A stretch of DNA of 64,000 nt from Acanthopleura granulata (Eukaryota; Mollusca; Polyplacophora; Chitonida; Chitonidae). How positions within the stretch are numbered: position 1 is the first letter of the stretch; every line of letters starts with the position of its first letter. The notes beneath the pieces are model-generated. The model worked only from the letters and a program-made list of their open reading frames with translations. It did no database searches and was not told the origin of the DNA. This document shows, piece after piece, positions 34,179 to 44,667 of the stretch. A program made the position numbers and the translations under genes. Location of the stretch: contig JABBOT010000022.1 in NCBI GenBank assembly GCA_016165875.1, forward strand, positions 3,917,655 to 3,981,654, written 5' to 3'.

Positions 34179-34883
34179 ACTGATAATTTATTTGGGTTTT
34201 GCCATGGCTCTCAAAATTATTTTGGCAATGGTATCTCCTTTATATGGGCCAGTTGGCAGTTTTAAAGTGTTAGACTTAATTAGATTTTGTGATTCCCACA
34301 ATGCTAGCTTCTGGTAGTTACACGTAGTTGTGTTCCGATATGTGTTATAGTACCTGAAGGTCCTTTGTTAATGTCAGAACAAATCTGGTACAAAGAACCA
34401 AATTGTTTATCCTTTCAGTTTCAAAGTTTCAACTTTGTGAACAGAAGTAACTGTTCAGTACATACATTGGAGTGCTGGTCTGTGCATGCATTACTTCACT
34501 TTCAATAGAGGAATGTGACCTGGGGCTGACATTGCGCTGCCGTGCCCTTTCTATTGTTGACGTTTCGTGTCCTAGTGTTGATCATATGGAAGTGATTTTT
34601 GGGGGGCTAACACAGAGCCTGTTAAACTGGGTGCTACTGGTGATGGTGGTGACAAGGCTAGGGTTTCACAACCATCTGGTAGCTATCCTCACTCAGAAAC
34701 AGAGCAGGCTCCTTTTGCCACCTCTCAAACACCTCTCAAGTTCTTCAAAAACTGTTTCCATCGGAAATCAATGCTTGGTTTTTAGCCAGTACCGAAGTTC
34801 AGCCAGTATGAGAGACAATTCAGATCAAAGACCCACCTCTCTTTCTCCCCACACTCCACAACACACACGCACATGCTACTCAG

Positions 34884-34924
34884 GAAACTGTGAAATGACT
34901 CTCAACAACCATGTGTTCAGACTG
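34884..34924 (+). CDS. weak candidate exon, 41 nt
   Basis: A 40-base C/A/T-rich tract ending in gctactcag precedes it, and CTG|GTGACA follows. Phase 1 entry reads NCEMTLNNHVFRL and leaves phase 0; the other frames have stops. It sits near the 3' end of the longest open frame in the window (34472-34972), which otherwise shows no family resemblance. Confidence 0.18.
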
Positions 34925-35289
34925 GTGACATGCTTAAGATTTAAACGCTATAGTTTGTTGATATGGATTTAGTAAACAATGGTTTCCTGGCCAGAATATT
35001 TTCAATATCTGTCTATATTTGATTGAGCCTTGAGGTCAGGAGATACATTATCAATTCTGAGTTCGGTCATACCAAGACTTGAAAAATGCAACTTAACAGC
35101 TCAACATAGAGAGGTTATAGGAAGGAAACAGGACTGGCCAGCCTGATGTCAGTACACCAGTAATATGACTCAGTGGGGTATCATGTCTGGTGTCTTCAGC
35201 ATGACGCTCCAGTGGCGATGACATGGACTCACAAGAAGACACAGTATGCACATTCTAAGGACTTCTCTTCGTCATACAACTGAAAAATT

Positions 35290-35457
35290 GTTATTAAAGT
35301 ATGATGCAAAATAGTTGTTAAAGTATGATGCAAAATGGTTGTGAAAGTGTGATGCAAAATGGTTATTAAAGTGTGAAGCAAAATGGTTGTTAAAGTATGA
35401 AGCAAAATGGTTGTTAAAGTGTGATGCAAAATGGTTGTTAAAGTATGATGCAAAATG
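35290..35457. repeat. 24-bp tandem repeat, seven units
   Basis: The unit is gttgttaaagtatgatgcaa followed by aatg. Seven units run without gaps. Base changes alternate between tatgatg, tgtgatg, tgtgaag and tatgaag forms. Because 24 is a multiple of three, long frames are open on the - strand; these are artefacts. Confidence 0.95.
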
Positions 35458-38400
35458 TAAGCATAAATACATACATACAAAATAATGTGCGCCTTTTGGA
35501 AGAGTTAGGAGGCCAACTTAGTGATTTAATTGAAAAAGTTGAAAATTTGAAATTTTTCGATAAAAAAAAATCACCAAGTATTGCCGTCCATAATTGATCA
35601 AGAACATGTATGATGTTATGTAGCCAACCTGACTAAATGTCTGCAGTATTCATTGCAAAAACGAATTTTTCTGAAATCTGAATGTTTGACTGAGATACTT
35701 TCTTTGTGTGGAATAGACCAGCATGATGACTCAGTTGGTAGTTGCTATGGAATATAACTGGTTGATACAAAGAGCAGGATTTAATGTCACTTTTTTTTTC
35801 CTACTGAACTTCTTCTCTGTTGGAGAATCAAGTTTCAGCAGGACATTTTGTAAACTCATGACTCCATATTGGAACATTAATGGTCTGGTTCTTAAATTAT
35901 GCTGCCCCTCTAAAGAATTTATGCAGATTATTCATGTTATTTTCAAATTAATACTCTAAATGCAGTATGTCTTCAAACATGAAAAGTTTTCTTTGCCTTA
36001 TGATTGCTGGAAGCCCGTGAAATTTAGAACTGAAAACAAGTCAGTTGGGAGAATTTATGTTCCATGCTAAATGTGCAAATCTTGTGTGTAAGAAAGGTGG
36101 TTTTTAACAATATCTGAACACCCACAAGATGACTCAGCATGCAAAATTTGAATAGGTACATTTCTCACAACATTTGAAGCAGATATTGTACTTAAGCCAG
36201 TGAAATAGTTAAAAGTGCAAATCTTCTGACTGGGCCCAGCTGGTTTTCAACCTTGATCTGATTTTCCGCATTATCTTTTTTTTTTTTTTAAATCAGACAA
36301 TAATTGGTGCAGTTATAAACATGGGATAATAAGTTTGACTGTTTGGTGGAGAATTACTGATGGTGTTTATCAATTGCAACCAAACACATTTTGTTTCTTG
36401 TCACGTGTTGAAAGTTTGCCCGCCATGCCTATTCCACAGTGTACTGCTTAATCAGGCCCTGATGTCATCATGTTATACATGTAGGTTATGGCAGAATGTC
36501 AGTAGGCATGCACGAATCAGGTTACACCAGAAGCGTGTAGTTTTGGCTGCTGATTGAGTATTACAGTGAATAGATCTACAGTATCATGTCATTGCAAGAA
36601 AAAGGAAATGAAAACTTGTAATGGTAGGATTGTCAGGCCACCTGGCCAAGGCTTGTAGCTTATTGTTCACTCTGGACACTTCACCTGTCCAATCATCAGG
36701 CAATGCACCAGTATATTAAACCATAATGGCACCATTTTGTGCTAATGGGTTGGTTAATAACGCTAATGACAGCGACCATTACTGAATTGCTTCCTCAATA
36801 TGCTGGGAAATTTACACTGGTGTCCTGGTCAAATTTATAATTAACATTGCAACTTAATTGCTGGGATGAAAATTTGATATGGATGGTGGTGCAATTTGTT
36901 GGCAGTTAAGAATGTAGTGGCTGCAAGTGAAACATTAGGTATGCAGTATGAGAATTGTCCTGTGTTATGAAGTGGTTGTTGTTCAGAGATACATGGATGA
37001 CATGCTGCAGAAAATAACTGAGAGGAAAGGCAAGGTCTTTCTGAATGTTGCTGTAGAAATGTTCTCTTGTGAGGTTTCCAGTTTTTATCTCTGCCGAGAA
37101 GGTGATATTTTTGCCGGCATGTGTCAAAAAATGTGGGCACAGATTTGGGCAAAGGTCATCTGTCATATTTTGTTGGTGATCCTGATTTAAACTAGAAATT
37201 TTAGAACAATTTTTCACCTTTGCCAGACATGACACAAATGCAAATTTTTCACTTGCAAGTAGCTTGTAATAGTCAGTGCAGGACAGAGTTTTCTCGTTTT
37301 GTTGAAATTCACCCGGCACTGGAGTGTGGCTGGCCTGTAGTGAAGGAATTTGACTTGTACATTTAGCTGTGCAGGAGCTTTGAGCTCTCCAAGTGCCAGT
37401 CTATTATTTTTTTAAAAATGAACGAATTTAAACGTCTGAAGTTCTGAAGTCTTCTTGTCTGCACTGTGACTTGTATGCGTTGTGCTCTCTTCATGATTTC
37501 TCTCCAACTATACTTGTGATGCAATGTGTTAATTGCTCAGTGTTCAGTACCTGTTTACCAGTAGGATGAAAATGAAAACTTCTTTGATGCCAAGGGAGTA
37601 TAGAAGTAGTCGGGGTTTCTAGGATTCAGAGAGGACACTCCTATCAGAGTTTTGCTTTTTTAATCAGCTTTTATGTGGAGATGAGAAATGGGACTGGATT
37701 TATGAAGATTGCTGTCATAGTCTAACATTATAGTGCTAACGGTGTTACATAACTTAGTTGGTCTTCAGACATACTATATTTGCATGAAAAATTTGCTTAA
37801 AAATGGATATTTTATAGTCAATTAAATGTGATGAAATATTAATGTTGTGGCTCAAATTTACATTTTATCAATGAGATATCATCATACACCCCCTCCCCTC
37901 ACCCCTTCAAAAAAAAAAAGATGTTCAAAGCACTCTTCTAAGACCAATGCAACTATCAGATGATGGTGTCTGATGAGTAACCTAGTCCTCTACAACATTT
38001 TGGGCCAAATTCAGTGTTTGTAAAGCTCGGGTGATAACAAATTAAATAGCCCCTGACTTATGTAAGCTGATTGCTGTGCCTGCAAATGGCTCCCAGCACG
38101 CTAGCAAACTGTTCTTTAATGTGTGTGCACATGCAGGCAGATGTCATACAAAGTTGACCCCACCTGTACGTTATATTGATTTAAAATTGCAAAGAAGAGT
38201 TTTATGCCTGACATTTCTGTTGTGGAGTCTGAGGGATGTGATAGAAAATGTTCTGATCAGACGCTGTGTAATTGGGCGTTTTCATCTGACAGCTTTAGTC
38301 GGGATTTCTGTTAGTCGATCAGAGAAAAGCTCTTGACTATAAGACATGTACATTAGAATATGTATTAATATATATTTGTACATATGGGTAGTTTTAGTTG

Positions 38401-39179
38401 TAGGTCTCAGTCTTTTAGTTGCCATGCGTGATCACAAGTCACCTGCTGTGACTCCTGTCTCTTGCAAACCACTGTTTGGCAGATTATTCAGATTTGCTTA
38501 TGATGGGAAAAACCATGTATCATGGTTCTGTTCTTTAAAGTGTGTTATTGGAGGTTCCATAGTTTGCATTCTAAGCTTGGAAAACCATTATGCTGAATGT
38601 GTCTGTATTCTTGGAACACTGCAAGTGGTTGTGTAAGTTTGAAAAACATGTACTAGTTTTGTTAAGATTAAATTTTTTGCGTAGTGGCTTTTGTGAGAGA
38701 TAACTTGAAGCGCTTGAAGGGGGCGACAGGAATTGCATGTTGTCCCTTTCTACATTTCCAAATCACCAAAAATGACACAAAACTTGTCTACGTGTTTAAA
38801 TATTACTTCGTATCATTATAGCGTTCAGGAAAATCATCAGCTCCAGTTACACCCAACTTTGATATTGATATTTTTGGAAAGATATTGTCTGCCAGATTTG
38901 AATGCAAATCAATACTTGTATTTCCTATACATTAGCAGCAACATTGCCCCAATTGCATTATCATGACTGTTTGCTTGACACAGGCAGTGTTAGAGCATAT
39001 GTTGCATTGTGTGCAGTCATTGTAGCCAGACCTTTTTTCGCTCTCTCTGGAAATAACACTTGCACAGTCATGTATGGGCAATGACCTAAAATTTTCACCC
39101 AAAAGTGCATTTGTAGAGGCAGATAAACGTGACATTGTCGTATTGACTTTTGGTGCAGAAATTTATATTTTTCCTGCAG
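35458..39179. other. intron-like, no supported exon
   Basis: It has A and T runs (35563-35571, 36279-36290, 37908-37918). A splice-like segment at 38483-38516 (tgtttggcag, 34 bases, CAT|GTATCA) fits no neighbour. The 137-codon - strand frame at 36906-37319 shows no family or splice support. Confidence 0.35.
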
Positions 39180-39222
39180 GATGTCTTTCTGCATTTCAAG
39201 CAGACTTTAAAACATGTTGCTG
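39180..39222 (+). CDS. weak candidate exon, 43 nt
   Basis: The acceptor is tttatatttttcctgcag and the donor is GCTG|GTACAG. Phase 0 reads DVFLHFKQTLKHVA and phase 1 reads CLSAFQADFKTCC with a phase-2 exit that would fit 41365. No candidate upstream leaves the required phase 1, so its place in the model is not settled. Confidence 0.2.
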
Positions 39223-40417
39223 GTACAGATAGACCTCTCAGAATCAGGCAATATATGCAAATATGCAACAGTCCTGGTCAGAGTTTTATGTCATTTACCC
39301 AATGTGCCTCCTGTGGAGTCTTTGTGAGGTTAACCCATTGTTCCTCTATGTCCACATGGAAATGGCCAGTTTGAATTGTCTGTGAACAATTGGTCATGGT
39401 TGGTTGCTCTTTTGTTATATTTGGGAGCAGCCCAGTTAGTTACACAACCCAGCAGGTTTTTGGACACTGTTGCTTAGCAGCCATTGCTTTTAGTAGATTT
39501 TAAAGTACATGACCTCTAAGAGACTGGTGATCGAAGGTTGTTGACTTCCATGCTTAGCCCGTGAGGCTAGTATCCAGGATCTGTAACTGTTAATGACCAG
39601 TTACTCAGTATCTGACGATTTGGCCAATCACTTTAGTCAATGGTCAGCAATTTAGCCAATGGTGATGGCTATCAGCTTAATATTGAACAAGAAGGCATGA
39701 CCATTATGCAATCATAAACTGGGACACAAGCACATTTAAAAGTATGAAAGAAAGAGCCTCTCTAACAACATCAGCAACACTTTCCTTCCGTGGAGGCACT
39801 CGTCACTAATGAAATCAAAGTGAATTTTACTTTGGTGCATATTTTGATGTTGGACTTGTTCTTAGTGTCATATGCACAGATACATGTTTGCAAAGAAGTA
39901 ATGATGAACAGTTGTACAGGAAGCTCTTCTATTCCCATGTAACATTTACCTCATTTCAAAATGTACATCATATCTGGAGTCCCTTATCCTTTCTGTGGAT
40001 TGGAATAAATGATTCAGCTGTATTTCACATCAAAATCAGCAACATTTGAAGGATTTTAACTGGCAGTTTGTAGCTGCAGTTTGGTTGTCAGCGAGCTGTC
40101 AATTACATGTACAAAAAATTCTTTGTCTTCTTATCGTCAGAAATTTAGACATCAAAACTGATACAGGATTAAATCTGTTAATTGAGATTTTGTTTTTTCT
40201 CTGATCTGTAATTTCCTGTCTCATGGAGAAATTTTCACCTGAGAATGTGTGTAGGAGCTGAAATTGCTTGAAATTCGTAATATTTTGTGTTATTGAATTC
40301 GTTAAATTTATCTTTAATAGGAAACAAAAGAGAAATTGACTGATAATGGAGAGAGTAGTGATGGATAACCAGTTGGGTAAAAAATAAGTGGAAATTCACA
40401 ATATCTTTGACATCCAG

Positions 40418-40520
40418 GAAAAAGTTCATGCCTTGCACTTCGGGTCTGCATTTAGTAAATGGCTGTGTTTGGATGTCAAAAATTTTTCAGACAGACCAGC
40501 CAACAGACTCACAGAGCAAG
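40418..40520 (+). CDS. weak candidate exon, 103 nt
   Basis: The acceptor is caatatctttgacatccag and the donor is CAAG|GTACAA. Phase 0 reads EKVHALHFGSAFSKWLCLD and onward (exit phase 1); phase 2 is also open. Neither exit feeds 41365, which needs phase 2. The open frame goes on past the donor to 40726, so it may be a chance or relic frame. Confidence 0.18.
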
Positions 40521-41223
40521 GTACAAAAAGATTCTGGGCAGAGATACATTTGGTGGATGCTGGACTAGCTAACCAGCTGCACCTGCCCAACGTGACAGCG
40601 ATCCTTGTTAACTCTGTCGAGAAGATAAAGCTAGTGTTTATCAGTGACATTGAGTGTCGTGAATTCCTGACATCTCAGATTGATTGTCCATATATCCACA
40701 TCTATGTGTTACATTTTGTAGCCTAGTGCTATTGTCGCACTGCAACACAACAGGTTTTTGTCGTATTCACTCACAACAGGTGCATGCAGGTCTGTGGTCT
40801 GCTCTCCTCTGGCAGACAATACCATGCATGTTGCCATCAACCAGGAAGCATCCATGTACATATATGGATTGTTTTTTCAAATATTCCTATCCCCGACCTA
40901 CGTATTCTGATTTCTATGGCCACTACGGGCTCTGTAAAAACACTTAGTGCTATTGCATTTGGTTTTCCTGCTAATTGATCGGTGTTGTGTATACATCGGT
41001 ATAGGTCCACTGTGGCAGCGCTAGTTTGAGCTGCCCCGGGCCGGAATCAATGGGCTCAGATGCGTGTGTCAACATGCGCGTACAAACTGGTGCTGCAGAT
41101 CATCCTGCCAGGCCCATCCCTTTATGCTGCACTGTTAAACATTCATAGTAATGGCCTTCCCTCTGGTCCCTTGGGCCCTAGCATAGTTGTCCCACAGATA
41201 AGAACAAAGTAACACTTTACCCT

Positions 41224-41235
41224 CCCCCCCCCCCC
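41224..41235 (+). repeat. C12 homopolymer
   Basis: A run of 12 C lies in a cctc-rich tract. Such runs are prone to length error and may form G-quadruplex or i-motif structures. Confidence 0.8.
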
Positions 41236-41364
41236 ACCTCCATGTATGTGTATACACCTTTTAAATTATTGGTAGATCAGTGACGTGGTCTTGTGTGCCT
41301 GCGAGTGGGTCGTATTACCTGTCCTGGTAGTAAGGCAGTGAATCTGATCTACCCTGAATTTCAG

Positions 41365-41426
41365 GTGTAAGGGGTGGAGGGTATATAGAGTTGACCAGAT
41401 CCTAACAAGGCAGCCTAACTTCAAAG
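41365..41426 (+). CDS. candidate internal exon, 62 nt
   Basis: The acceptor is gatctaccctgaatttcag and the donor is CAAAG|GTATGT, both good. Only phase 2 entry is open; it reads CKGWRVYRVDQILTRQPNFK and leaves phase 1. The next candidates at 41695 and 42070 are both open when entered in phase 1, with short introns of 268 and 321 bases. This cluster is C-rich on the + strand, unlike the T/G-rich introns around it. No family recognised; what precedes it (phase 2) was not found. Confidence 0.42.
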
Positions 41427-41694
41427 GTATGTGATGGGAGGCTTTCTTTGGTTTCCCCACCACTGTTGTTGGGATTGTCAGTTGGGCCTGGCCGTGCAGT
41501 TGTAGAGGACCCTGTCTCTGTCCCTCAGGCCTTAACCCCCTCACTCTGGAGAGCTGCTCAGCAAGGTGTGGTTTGGACAGACTGGCCCTCCACTCTAGCC
41601 CATGTGGGGACAAAAAAGCTGTGTGAGCTGTTGAGTGTTACCCCCCTGCTGGCAGTGTGTGAGTGTGTAAGAGGATCCCACAGTCAGCTTATAG

Positions 41695-41748
41695 GTGACA
41701 TTCCTGACCAAGTCGCCCCATCAGAGAGAACTGTCTGGCCTGGGACAG
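41695..41748 (+). CDS. candidate internal exon, 54 nt (frame-neutral)
   Basis: The borders are cagtcagcttatag and GGGACAG|GTACTT. The length is a multiple of three, so it could be skipped without changing frame. Entered in phase 1 it completes a Gly codon and reads DIPDQVAPSERTVWPGT; phase 0 is also open (VTFLTKSPHQRELSGLGQ). The phase-1 reading joins the exons at 41365 and 42070 into one continuous frame. Confidence 0.38.
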
Positions 41749-42069
41749 GTACTTTCCCCCCAGCCACTCGCCCGCCTTGCGGCAACACCACTGGTAATTT
41801 TGAAAGCCTTGTTGGTTTGGAGAAATTATCTGCATCAATTATCCCTTATCATATGCGATTTGGACAGATTAATTGGTGCCAAGGGGGGTGACAGTGCTGG
41901 ATGGAACAGCCCATCAGTAAATAGAGCCTGGCTTGGTGAAGGTTAGCCAGTTCAGTTCAAATAGAAATTAGAATAACACTATCAGGCTAAGTAAAAAGCT
42001 GATGTTTTGAGTGAGCCCGGGCCATATACAGTATGTATGTGTGCTGGTATTCCTACCCCTCCAACCCAG

Positions 42070-42128
42070 CTCTACCTGAAGTTCTCCCGATCAACCCAGT
42101 GGATACCCTTGTACCAGTGTGTAGAAAG
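42070..42128 (+). CDS. candidate internal exon, 59 nt
   Basis: The acceptor is ggtattcctacccctccaacccag, very strong; the donor GAAAG|GTGGGC is moderate. Entered in phase 1 it completes an Ala codon and reads LPEVLPINPVDTLVPVCRK, leaving phase 0. Entered in phase 0 it reads LYLKFSRSTQWIPLYQCVE. The phase-1 reading continues the frame of 41365 and 41695 and feeds 42500 in phase 0. No domain recognised. Confidence 0.42.
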
Positions 42129-42499
42129 GTGGGCCATTTTCTCTATATTTCCCTCACTCCTAGTCTTTTTTTTTGTGTTAAAAATGTTTTCTCTCTCCCA
42201 CCTGTTTTGCCTGTGCTGTATGTGTAATTGATTATCTCATAACATGGCATATGTAAACTTACACTTGCGTATAGTGACAGTGAATGGTTTTGTTCATGGT
42301 TGAAAGTTGGTGAGAGGACTAGGCAACAGGCTGACATGTACAGGAAGTGAAGGCAGAATTCCTAATCCTCAGGGCAGCTTAACTCTTGTGCTATCTTTTA
42401 AATCAGTCAGCCTGAAATATGATGAAATATTGAATAGGGAAGATTATTCTAGCATTCACTTACTTCTTTATCCCCCTCCCCTCAACCTTCCCATTCCAG

Positions 42500-42518
42500 C
42501 TATCCCGCCAAAAAGGCT
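42500..42518 (+). CDS. candidate microexon, 19 nt
   Basis: It is preceded by one of the longest pyrimidine tracts in the window (ctcccctcaaccttcccattccag, with more upstream) and followed by GCT|GTAAGG. Entered in phase 0 it reads LSRQKG and leaves one base, T. Joined to the previous exon it gives VCRKLSRQKG, with an R-K-L-S site of the kind favoured by basophilic kinases; that reading is inference. The leftover T forms TCT with 52624 and TGT with 52140, but would form a TAG stop with 44635 or 47835. Confidence 0.4.
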
Positions 42519-44634
42519 GTAAGGGAATTGGCTGGGGTGAGGAGAATACATTAAGAAAAGGTGATAATGATTTCTGTAAAGCTTGTACCTGGAGACAGTC
42601 TGAACTGAGTGACTGGCCAGGCTTGGAGGGATTTATTTGCCAGATTCCAGAGTAGTAGAGAAGAGAAAAGGTCAGCAGGGCTGTCTACATGGTGATCACC
42701 TGGGCTCTAACCATTCACACACACCTTAACCGACTGAAATGCCATATGTGATGTGTATAGGGGAAGGCAGACAGGTGGCAGCTTACTCTGCCTTAACGCT
42801 TATAAACGTCTAGACCCTTAATGAAGAAAAAAAGACAAAATAAAATGCCAGGCAGTTAGGTCATGTATTAAGCCTGCTGTACTAGCTAGACATGCTACAG
42901 TGCATCAGTTGTGTGAAAACCGTGTGCATTCGACTTTGTGAGTCCTATAATGGCCATGTGGTAACCATAGACTTGTGCACTTATATAGATTTACAACAAC
43001 TCCATGTACAAGGAGAAAAACGCTACTACCCTCTGTGTTAGTATGTGTGTCTCTATATATACCATTTACCAGTCAGTGCTTATGTAAGATGTGACTGTTA
43101 TAAAACAGGGCAATGGGGGCACAGGAGAGGAGAGTAGAGGGGGAAAGGCTGGGCTACAGATTAAGGTGTTAGCACAGGTGTTGGCAGGGTGGGGCTTGGC
43201 TGTGGCTAGTGGCTAACAGTGTGTCCATGCCTGGCACTGTGCACTGGCACTGGCACATTCCCGCATATCTCCACAGATGGGATGCATTCACCGTAATGGA
43301 CTTTCTGTACATAGCACAACAACCACCACATGTAAACCCAAGACTTCAGGCCAGTCCTTGTTTCCCCATGTCCCACCACTGTACATGTGCATTTTTTCAT
43401 ACCCAGAAAGACTCGGCAACTGGTTTTTGTGCACTCCCTTAAATTTCTCAACACACAATGCAGGAATACCCTGTTTCTGCTGTCTCCACCCAGTTTCCTC
43501 CATATTTACCTGTTAAGGCCAGCATGACTTTCCTGCTTTTGTTAGTTCTCTTCATAAACCTATTCATTAGGCTTTATTTGGTTCATTCATGTATTGTTTA
43601 AAAACCCCATTTTATATACGTGGGGAGTATAGGGTTTTGTAATATGATGTGTCCATTACTTTCATTTATAAGGAAGACAGTTTATGTGCTGTCAGTGTTG
43701 TATCTTTGTGTAGGATAAGGCACAGCCTATGTAGTATGTGATACAAGCAGTGCTAGCTTATATAGACCATTAGGCAGGGGACACAGCTGAAGGACTGTGA
43801 ATTAATTCTTACATAACGTCTCAGATTGGGGTGGTCATAAAATGGTGGAAACATAAGTGTATCTCAGCCTCCTGTGAATGGGTTTAAAGGAAAAGAAATT
43901 GTTATGACGTCTGCTTTAATTTTCTTTGATGTAGGCCATAGAAATGGCTAGCATTCCTTACCTACACCCTGATTATTGTTTAAAACTGTTTGATTTGTGT
44001 GAGTTTTTTTAACTGCAAAAAAATCTATATGTGTGTTGCATTACCATATATACTAATTCATGTATTATTATAGCGGGCATCTGGGGGCAAATGTTACATT
44101 TTGTCAGAGTTACTCTCCGTAAATAAGGGGTTTTATTCAGTGCTAGTATTCGAAGTGTTCAGTTCATGGGTTGAGCAATTTCATGTCTGAAATAAAACCA
44201 AAACCAGGTTTTCTGATAAAAAGTATATGAAAAGAGAAAGCAGATTCTATTTCTTTGTTGAAAGTATACATTGGAAAAAAACAAGCAAAAGTTTCTAGTA
44301 AAAGAGCCACTCAAAACAGAGTACTAGTACTATAGTAATTCCAGCTTTAAAATAAATGTATGTACTGTTGAATAATGCTGAGAAATTGTCTAGTGAAATA
44401 ACAGAGATGCTGACAAACAGACCTCTTGACCTGGCTACAAAATCGTTACATGGTACTTCCTTGATGAGTAAAAACTATTTCTCATTTCATTTCAGAAGCA
44501 TGTTTTAATTTGTCATTTTCATGTGCACATGGTTGTTTAATGATTATTATTAGTGCAATATTAAATATGATTATAACTGTTTTTAGAGATTTTTTGTCCA
44601 CTGTAGCTGATGATATGTTCCCTCCTTTCTACAG
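42519..44634. other. intron-like, moderately C-rich, no supported exon
   Basis: At 43277 an acceptor (cattcccgcatatctccacag) opens frames on the + strand for about 80 codons (MGCIHRNGLSVHST and on) with only weak donors (for example CACAT|GTAAAC at 43331). Four overlapping frames are open here on both strands, which argues for low stop density by chance. Confidence 0.3.
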
Positions 44635-44667
44635 AGACCACCAAATTTCCAGATCATGGCAGACCAG
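44635..44667 (+). CDS. candidate cassette exon, 33 nt
   Basis: The acceptor is gttccctcctttctacag and the donor is CAG|GTATTG, both good. The length is a multiple of three. All phases are open: phase 0 RPPNFQIMADQ, phase 1 TTKFPDHGRP, phase 2 DHQISRSWQT. It can follow 42128 in phase 0 but cannot follow 42518 (split codon TAG). If real, it would be used only when the 19-nt exon is skipped. Confidence 0.3.

Noticed and set aside
34472..34972. 166-codon open frame on +, the longest in the window
   Set aside because: No family features, no ordered composition, and splice-like borders only for a small part near its 3' end. Frames this long are expected by chance in 64 kb.
36906..37319. 137-codon open frame on -
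   Set aside because: It runs against the inferred strand, has no splice borders and no recognisable motif.
40388..40726. 112-codon open frame on +
   Set aside because: Not called as a whole: no donor in its second half and no recognised family. Only its first part is kept as a weak exon.
40816..40933. Exon-like segment with a strong acceptor and CTCT|GTAAAA
   Set aside because: All possible exits (phase 1 or 0) fail to feed 41365, two frames are open at once, and the donor is weak.
41448..41891. 147-codon open frame on + (and 115 codons on - nearby)
   Set aside because: It overlaps two candidate exons but runs through their splice sites; C-rich DNA with few stops explains its length.
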